Part shown: positions 59,273 through 64,000 of the stretch, piece by piece
How the letters are laid out: each line of letters opens with the position of its first letter
Position numbering within the stretch: the first letter of the stretch is position 1
NCBI GenBank assembly: GCA_021373015.1
Contig: JAJFTJ010000006.1
Span: 60,237-124,236 of the forward strand
From: Nitrospiraceae bacterium
GTDB lineage: Bacteria > Nitrospirota > Thermodesulfovibrionia > Thermodesulfovibrionales > UBA1546
Direction: 5' to 3'
DNA: 64,000 nucleotides
Position numbers and translations under genes: made by a program
Notes under the pieces: model-generated
Database searches by the model: none
Told to the model about the DNA's origin: nothing
Seen by the model: only the letters and a program-made list of their open reading frames with translations

Positions 59273-59830
59273 TTGGAACATAAAATACTTATAGCAGGAT
59301 TCGGCGGTCAGGGAATCTTATTTCTCGGCAAACTGCTTGCTTACAGCGGAATGATCGAAGGCAAGGAAGTAACATGGTTTCCTTCCTACGGCGCAGAAGT
59401 GCGAGGCGGCACTGCAAACTGCACAGTCGTAATCTCTGACGAGATGATAGGCTCTCCTGTTGTAAGAGACCCCGAGATACTTCTGGTAATGAACACAGCG
59501 TCACTTAACAAATTTCAGCCGCGCCTGAAAAAAGGCGGCCAGCTGATATTCGATTCTTCCCTTATAAAAGATCCTGAACTTCGTTCAGACATCAATGTGC
59601 TTGATGTTCCGGCAAGCGACATAGCATCATCTATCGGTAGCACAAAATATGCAAACATGGTAATGCTCAGTTCTCTGCTTGCAAAAACAGGCGTGATAAA
59701 AGAGCAATCAGCAATTGCTGCACTCGAGGAAATGATCTCAGGAAAGAAAAAAGCATTTCTTGATGTAAACAAAGAGGCAATTTTAAAAGGGAGAAAGTAC
59801 GTTGAAGATAAGAAAAGCATCAACAACTGA
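59273..59830 (+). CDS. korC: 2-oxoacid:ferredoxin oxidoreductase, gamma subunit
   Basis: 185-aa gamma subunit (the equivalent of the PFOR gamma domain). It starts with the family motif AGFGGQGILFLGKLL and has SYGAEVRGGTANCTVVIS. The start is TTG, with CAGGAG 52 bases after the korB stop region. Its 3' end overlaps the acetyltransferase gene by 29 bases. Confidence 0.93.
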   Translation: MEHKILIAGFGGQGILFLGKLLAYSGMIEGKEVTWFPSYGAEVRGGTANCTVVISDEMIGSPVVRDPEILLVMNTASLNKFQPRLKKGGQLIFDSSLIKDPELRSDINVLDVPASDIASSIGSTKYANMVMLSSLLAKTGVIKEQSAIAALEEMISGKKKAFLDVNKEAILKGRKYVEDKKSINN

Positions 59831-60254
59831 TGTGAAGCAGATACAGAAACTTGTAAATGACTTTGCAAAAAAAGAAGAGATGCTTCCCCGTTCATTAAAT
59901 GATCTCTACGAAAGCATACGCGACATTTTTGTCTGCGAGGAAAATAAAAAGTTAAAAGGCGTTTGCGCCTTGCATATTCTGTGGGAAGATCTTGCAGAGA
60001 TACGGTCGCTTGCTGTCAGCAAGGAATCGCAGTGCAAAGGAATCGGCAACAAACTCCTAAAGACATGTCTCAAAGAAGCAAAACATCTTGGCATTAAGAG
60101 AATCTTTGCATTAACTTATCATTCCGGTTTTTTCAAAAAAAATGGATTTAAGGATATTGACAAGGCAAAACTTCCTCAGAAGATATGGGGCGACTGTCTC
60201 AGGTGCCCGCGTTTTCCTGAATGCGATGAAGATGCAGTGATATTGGAGCTATAG
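59802..60254 (+). CDS. ArgA-like N-acetyltransferase (GNAT)
   Basis: 150-aa GNAT enzyme resembling the short, stand-alone N-acetylglutamate synthases of Deltaproteobacteria and their relatives. The signature LPRSLNDLYESIRD, the acetyl-CoA loop QCKGIGNKLL, the strand EIRSLAVS and the C-terminal CLRCPRFPECDEDAVILEL (short form CPRFPECDE) all fit. That would supply acetylglutamate to ArgB and ArgC, both in this window. The start is TTG inside the gamma subunit gene, with GGGAG upstream. Confidence 0.88.
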   Translation: MKIRKASTTDVKQIQKLVNDFAKKEEMLPRSLNDLYESIRDIFVCEENKKLKGVCALHILWEDLAEIRSLAVSKESQCKGIGNKLLKTCLKEAKHLGIKRIFALTYHSGFFKKNGFKDIDKAKLPQKIWGDCLRCPRFPECDEDAVILEL

Positions 60255-60326
60255 AATTTCCTGCGAGTTCAAATTCTTATTCTTCGGCTTTTTCTCATGA
60301 AATGATTAATGGCAATAGAGCATATT

Positions 60327-60396
60327 AAAAAAAGTTGCCGAATTAGTGTCGTTGCGACTCGTGCCGAGAGCTAGTACAACCGTCCCTACTTTTTTT
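60327..60396. repeat. 70-bp element with A7GT/ACT7 ends (MITE- or REP-like, or terminator)
   Basis: The segment begins AAAAAAAGT and ends ACTTTTTTT, 9-bp perfect inverted ends. The interior is distinctly richer in G and C than its surroundings and contains two adjoining small hairpins, GTCG-TTG-CGAC (60348-60358) and CTCG-TGC-CGAG (60358-60368). It lies between the convergent acetyltransferase and pyrD genes. It could be a small mobile element or a structured bidirectional terminator. I see no second copy in the window. Confidence 0.4.
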
Positions 60397-60451
60397 CTTT
60401 TCTGGATCATTGGATTGATATATTTCCCCAATTTCAAAGAGAGTGATTATT

Positions 60452-61396
60452 TTATGTCCAGAGGCTTCCGATAATGTCATTTATATTGTGGACACCTTCT
60501 TCTATAAGAAATTTCTCTATGCCATCGATAATCTCTATGGTTGCATGAGGATTAACAAAATTTGCAGTGCCTACAGCAACTCCCCTTGCGCCTGCAATTA
60601 AAAACTCTAAAGCGTCTTGTGCGGTCATTATTCCGCCTATTCCTATTATGGGTATCTTTACAGCCTTGTGTGCCTGCCAGACCATTCTCACAGCAACAGG
60701 CCTTATCGCAGGGCCGGAAAGTCCGCCTACAACATTTGCAAGAATTGGAGTTCTTCTTCTGATGTCTATAGCCATTCCTGTAATTGTGTTTATCATGGAT
60801 ATTGCATCTGCGCCCGAATCTTCAGCTACTTTTGCCATCACGCATATATCTGTGACATTTGGCGTAAGTTTTACTATCAAAGGAAGTTTTGTTGTTTTTC
60901 TTACAGAGCTGACAGCCTTTCCCATAACTTTAGGGTCCGTGCCAAAGATTATCCATCCTGCCTTTTTGTTGGGACATGATATATTCATCTCGAGCGCATG
61001 AACTCCGTCAGCGCTGCTCAAAGCCTCTGCTGATTTTTTGAATTCATCAATGCTGTCTCCAAAAAAATTTGTTATAACAGGTGTCTTGAATTTTCTGAGA
61101 AACGGCAGTTTTTCTTTTATGAATGCCTCGGTTCCGATGTTCTGAAGCCCTATTGCATTGAGCATCCCTGCCGGGGTTTCCACAATTCTTGGAACCGGGT
61201 TGCCTTCTCTTGGGGTATAAGAAAGGCCTTTTACTATGATTGCGCCGAGCCTATTTAAATCAATGAATTCAGAGTATTCCGCTCCGTATCCAAATGTACC
61301 TGACGCAGTCATTACCGGATTTTTGAGTTTTAATCCGCCGATGTTTACACTTAAGTCAACGGTTGATGAATTTTTATTATTCCCAAATAATTTCAT
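60452..61396 (-). CDS. pyrD: Dihydroorotate dehydrogenase, class 1B catalytic subunit
   Basis: FMN enzyme oxidising dihydroorotate, 314 aa. It has the catalytic Cys of class 1 enzymes (MNISCPNKKAG) and the blocks VKGLSYTPREGNP, VKLTPNVTDI, GGLSGPAIRPVA and GIGGIMTAQDALEFL. The adjoining pyrK marks it as the NAD-linked 1B type. Its ATG lies inside pyrK (20-base overlap). Confidence 0.95.
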   Translation of the reverse strand: MKLFGNNKNSSTVDLSVNIGGLKLKNPVMTASGTFGYGAEYSEFIDLNRLGAIIVKGLSYTPREGNPVPRIVETPAGMLNAIGLQNIGTEAFIKEKLPFLRKFKTPVITNFFGDSIDEFKKSAEALSSADGVHALEMNISCPNKKAGWIIFGTDPKVMGKAVSSVRKTTKLPLIVKLTPNVTDICVMAKVAEDSGADAISMINTITGMAIDIRRRTPILANVVGGLSGPAIRPVAVRMVWQAHKAVKIPIIGIGGIMTAQDALEFLIAGARGVAVGTANFVNPHATIEIIDGIEKFLIEEGVHNINDIIGSLWT

Positions 61397-62147
61397 GAAT
61401 AGAAAATACCGGTCCTTCCCTGCAGACTCTTTTATAATTGTGTTTTGTTTTTATCACACACCCAAGGCAGGCTCCGATTCCGCATGCCATGTTTTCCTCT
61501 GCTGAAATATATCCTGCAATTTTTTTATTAACAGCAACTTCTGCAACAGCTCTCAACATAGGCAGAGGTCCGCATACATATATGACAAGAGATTCCATTG
61601 AACCCTGAGAGTCTAAAAATTTATTCAGGATATCAATAACAGTGCCTTTTTCACCTTCAGAACCGTCATCCGTGCTTATAAATAATTCCTTTGCAAAATT
61701 TCTAATCTCATCCTTCATTACTAGTTCATCTTTATTTCTTCCCCCATAAAATACATAGGCTTTTTTATCCAGCTTTTCAGCCAATGAAAAGATTGAAGCA
61801 ACCCCTACTCCTCCAGCGATTAGCAAGGGAATTTGTTTTTCAGAAGGCAGAGGATAACCATTGCCCAATGGGCCGATAATGCTGATGTTTGTTCCTTCTC
61901 TCATCTTCTGAAGTTTTTCTGTGCCTTTGCCTTTAATCCTGTAAAGGAACTGCAGTTCATTATTAATTTTTCTGAATATGCTGAGCGGTCGTTTTAGCAG
62001 CGGGTCGTATGAGGAAGATACTTCAAGCATATAAAACTGTCCCGGGACCGGATTTTCCGAAGTGTCTTTTATATATAAAGCCAAAAGATTATTAGAGCCG
62101 TTAATGCGGCTGTTTTCTTTTATAGTAGCTGTAAGATATTTATTCAA
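61377..62147 (-). CDS. pyrK: Dihydroorotate dehydrogenase electron-transfer subunit
   Basis: FAD- and [2Fe-2S]-binding subunit passing electrons from PyrD to NAD, 256 aa. The FAD domain contains DPLLKRPLSI, the NAD domain begins PLLIAGGVGVASIFSL, and the cluster cysteines are in ACGIGACLGCVIKTKHNYKRVC. The start is TTG, overlapping greA by eight bases; pyrD follows. The order greA-pyrK-pyrD suggests one transcript. Confidence 0.93.
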   Translation of the reverse strand: MNKYLTATIKENSRINGSNNLLALYIKDTSENPVPGQFYMLEVSSSYDPLLKRPLSIFRKINNELQFLYRIKGKGTEKLQKMREGTNISIIGPLGNGYPLPSEKQIPLLIAGGVGVASIFSLAEKLDKKAYVFYGGRNKDELVMKDEIRNFAKELFISTDDGSEGEKGTVIDILNKFLDSQGSMESLVIYVCGPLPMLRAVAEVAVNKKIAGYISAEENMACGIGACLGCVIKTKHNYKRVCREGPVFSIHEIIWE

Positions 62148-62616
62148 AAGTTATCTCTAATATCTCGTATTCTATTGTTCTTGCTGGAGCCTTCATTACA
62201 GCTGTATCTCCAACTTCTTTGCCAAGCAATGCCCTTCCTACAGGAGAACTTATGGATATTTTACCTTTTTTAACATCTGCCTCGTCTACCCCAACAAGAA
62301 CGAAAAAATATTCTTCTCCTGAATCTGTATCAAGCACCTTGACCTTTGCGCCAAAAGCAACTTTTGATTGATTGATCTTTGAAGGGTCGATAACCTCAGC
62401 GGCTGAGAGCTTTGCCTGAAGCTCCTGTATCCTGCCTTCCATAAAAGACTGTTTTTCTCTTGCAGCATGGTATTCTGCATTTTCTGAAAGGTCGCCGTGC
62501 GCACGCGCCTCTGCTATTGCCTTTATGTTTTTGGGCCTGTCAGCTTTAATCAGCCTGTCTAATTCTTCCTGAAGTTTTTTGTGACCTTCAGGAGTCATTG
62601 GAACTCTCTTTGTCAT
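62140..62616 (-). CDS. greA: Transcription elongation factor GreA
   Basis: 158-aa factor that rescues backtracked RNA polymerase. The N-terminal coiled coil starts MTPEGHKKLQEELDRL and contains GDLSENAEYHAAREKQSFMEGRI (short form DLSENAEY, with the acidic tip). The C-terminal FKBP-like domain ends SPVGRALLGKEVGD and AP-ARTIEYEIL. AAGGAG precedes the ATG. Confidence 0.97.
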   Translation of the reverse strand: MTKRVPMTPEGHKKLQEELDRLIKADRPKNIKAIAEARAHGDLSENAEYHAAREKQSFMEGRIQELQAKLSAAEVIDPSKINQSKVAFGAKVKVLDTDSGEEYFFVLVGVDEADVKKGKISISSPVGRALLGKEVGDTAVMKAPARTIEYEILEITFE

Positions 62617-62732
62617 GAATCTCCTTTTTCTCGTTTTTATAATTTAACACTTTTCAGTTCGATTTTTCAAAAATATTAAAACAGATTTCTCACATAGACA
62701 TAAAATTAATTAATAATGTAATATGTGAAACA

Positions 62733-63434
62733 ATGTCAAAGATATTAATCGGGCTCATATCAGCAACAGAAGCAGAATCAAAAATAATTATCAAGAGATT
62801 AGGGAAAACAAGATTCAGGAACTTTTATGCAGGTAAAATCAGGAGCGCCAGAGTTATTCATGCTGTATCAGGAATAGGCAAGACCAATGCATCCCACACA
62901 ACAGCGCTCTTAATAGAGAGATTCTCTCCGGATATGATAATTAACTTCGGGATCGGAGGCGCATTCCCTTATTCAGGGTTGAGTATCGGGGATATTGCAG
63001 TTGCAAGCAAAGAAATATACGGAGATGAAGGGATATTGATGAAGACAGGCTTTGAGACTGCTGATTCAATAGGAATTCCTTTTGTTAAAAAAAACTCCAA
63101 GGCTTTTTACAATGAATTCCCATTAGACAAGGAAATGGTAAAGAATGCTCTTAAGTCTTTAAAAAAATTGTTATTACCTGAAAAAACAAAAACCGGAGCA
63201 TTTCTTACAATGTCTTCGATAACAGGCACTCTTAAACGGGCAAAGGAGCTTGAAAAGAGATTTAATGTTATATGCGAAAACATGGAAGGCGCTGCAATTG
63301 CGCAAGTCTGTGTTATTTATGGCATACCCATGCTTGAGATAAGAGGTATAAGCAATATTGCCGGCGATATAGATAAAAACAGATGGAATATTAAACGAGC
63401 CTCTGAAAACTGCCAGAAGATTTTAATCGGATAA
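62733..63434 (+). CDS. mqnB: Futalosine hydrolase-like nucleosidase
   Basis: 233-aa member of the purine nucleoside phosphorylase/MTA-nucleosidase superfamily. The substrate region has GIGKTNASHTTALLIERF, INFGIGGAFP, GDIAVASKEIYGDEG and the Glu-rich ICENMEGAAIAQVC, where MTA/SAH nucleosidases have V-x-MEGAA. Short length and the GDEG motif favour futalosine hydrolase of the alternative menaquinone pathway. A general MTA/SAH nucleosidase is the alternative. Leaderless candidate (TAATAT eight bases before the ATG); divergent from greA. Confidence 0.8.
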   Translation: MSKILIGLISATEAESKIIIKRLGKTRFRNFYAGKIRSARVIHAVSGIGKTNASHTTALLIERFSPDMIINFGIGGAFPYSGLSIGDIAVASKEIYGDEGILMKTGFETADSIGIPFVKKNSKAFYNEFPLDKEMVKNALKSLKKLLLPEKTKTGAFLTMSSITGTLKRAKELEKRFNVICENMEGAAIAQVCVIYGIPMLEIRGISNIAGDIDKNRWNIKRASENCQKILIG

Positions 63435-63450
63435 ATTCAAAATACAGAAT

Positions 63451-63478
63451 AAAAAAACTATTTCTTTTTTGGAAATAG
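63451..63478 (-). terminator. Rho-independent terminator overlapping a stop codon
   Basis: On the minus strand CTATTTC (63472-63478) pairs with GAAATAG (63458-63464) around a seven-base loop, followed by T7 (63451-63457). The TAG stop of the AsmA-like gene is the last three bases of the stem. Confidence 0.82.
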
Positions 63479-64000
63479 TCCTTTTATGTCTTTTATTGTG
63501 CCTTTTATTTTTTCAGGCGCAAGATTCTTGGTCCCTTGTTCCAGTATCTTTTTGGTCAATGCTTCTTTTATATCATGCTTAATATTGCTAAATTCTCCCC
63601 ATATATTGAATTGAAGATCGATCGATCCCTTTTGTTTGACAAGGTCGAGAACTAGAGGAGCAGACACCCCCATAAAACTGCCCTTACTTTTCACATCAAG
63701 GTCAGAGATCTTCACAGTGCAAGGCGTTTTATTAAGATACATATTGTTTATGTCAAACTTGGAATTAAGATCAAATTTACCTTTATTAATATCAGCAGTG
63801 TTCTCTATATATTTTTTGAAAAGTGTTATATCAATGTCTTTTAGTGACAGGTTTCCGTTAAATTTTCTAGTAAGAATATTTCCTTTTGAATCTACCTTAC
63901 AGGCTCCGCTTGAAGGAAGTTTCGCAGAAATATCGGCCGTGGTCTCGCCTGATTCATTGCTCTTTGCTTTCACAAAAAGTTCAGTAATATCAAGGCTAAC
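63458..64000 (-). CDS. AsmA-like/DUF748-type protein, C-terminal part (runs off the window)
   Basis: The reading frame is open to the right edge of the window, so only the last 180 residues are seen; a GTG at 63973 is internal, not the start. The visible part is beta-rich with alternating hydrophobic residues (NGNLSLKDIDITLFKKYIE, LNSKFDINNMYLN, VKISDLDVKSKG). It ends in a lysine-rich helical tail (NLAPEKIKGTIKDIKGLFPKKK), the pattern of AsmA/YhdP/TamB-like proteins that bridge inner and outer membranes. Lipid transport is a family-level inference. Confidence 0.7.
   Translation of the reverse strand, partial: VSLDITELFVKAKSNESGETTADISAKLPSSGACKVDSKGNILTRKFNGNLSLKDIDITLFKKYIENTADINKGKFDLNSKFDINNMYLNKTPCTVKISDLDVKSKGSFMGVSAPLVLDLVKQKGSIDLQFNIWGEFSNIKHDIKEALTKKILEQGTKNLAPEKIKGTIKDIKGLFPKKK

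Noticed and set aside
1..64000. CRISPR array or tandem-repeat locus
   Set aside because: I found no regularly spaced direct repeats and no cas genes.

Overview
This window is an AT-rich stretch of a bacterial chromosome, densely packed with housekeeping genes. No intergenic gap exceeds 300 bases, and there is no phage, insertion sequence with a transposase, or CRISPR array. The cell is Gram-negative (BamA, Skp, Slp and RlpA lipoproteins). It looks anaerobic or microaerophilic: it has a futalosine-route menaquinone gene, 2-oxoacid:ferredoxin oxidoreductase subunits, ferredoxin, a Tat-exported molybdopterin oxidoreductase and an Aquifex-type aconitase. Roadblock, PATAN and TPR signalling proteins, the AmmeMemoRadiSam proteins and the overall gene style suggest a member of the Nitrospirota (Thermodesulfovibrio-like) or a neighbouring lineage. 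That placement is inference and was not tested by alignment.

Layout. 1-2.9 kb: outer-membrane assembly (skp, bamA). 3-6.4 kb: rluD, a TPR/roadblock pair and the radical-SAM gene amrS. 6.5-9 kb: dapF, dapA, a ferredoxin and moaC. 9-13 kb (minus strand): a PATAN/J-domain/TPR protein, amrA, a polyprenyl diphosphate synthase and mtnA. 13-15.6 kb: an NRAMP-like transporter coupled to a free-standing MgtE-N/CBS protein. 15.8-18.4 kb: nitroreductase, an unusual NifS-like protein, an IscU-like scaffold and a pseudopilin-like protein. 18.4-19.9 kb: three tRNA genes (Ser-GCT, Arg-ACG, Ser-CGA) interleaved with a DUF2155 lipoprotein and tadA. 19.9-23.6 kb: MscS channel, CPA2 antiporter, YqhA-like protein. 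23.8-27.3 kb: a two-subunit biotin carboxylase. 27.3-34.3 kb: purC, pepA, ribD, an M48 peptidase and aconitase. 34.5-37.6 kb: molybdopterin enzyme and its Fe-S subunit. 37.8-46.3 kb: lysA, a response regulator, valS, a repeat protein, nadC, argC, rpsI and rplM. 46.5-54.5 kb: a TPR protein, an ExeA-like ATPase, radA, argB, an FmdE-like protein, slp and rlpA. 54.5-60.3 kb: hslU, hslV, xerC, ppx/gppA, two 2-oxoacid oxidoreductase subunits and an ArgA-like acetyltransferase. 60.4-64 kb: pyrD, pyrK, greA, mqnB and the end of an AsmA-like gene.

How the genes work together. Several pathways are only partly represented: lysine/diaminopimelate (dapF, dapA, lysA), arginine (argA-like, argB, argC), pyrimidines (pyrD, pyrK), molybdenum cofactor (moaC) with a molybdoenzyme, and TCA or reductive-TCA chemistry (aconitase, 2-oxoacid oxidoreductase, biotin carboxylase). 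The most unusual items are these. (i) A cysteine desulfurase homologue has lost the PLP lysine and two other PLP contacts but keeps the sulfur-carrying cysteine, and sits next to its scaffold gene. (ii) An NRAMP homologue with altered metal-site residues is translationally coupled to an MgtE-type sensor that has no channel. (iii) The four-cluster-type Fe-S subunit of the molybdoenzyme lacks exactly the four cysteines of one cluster. (iv) Many promoters here put the -10 box 5-8 bases before the start codon, which suggests widespread leaderless mRNAs.
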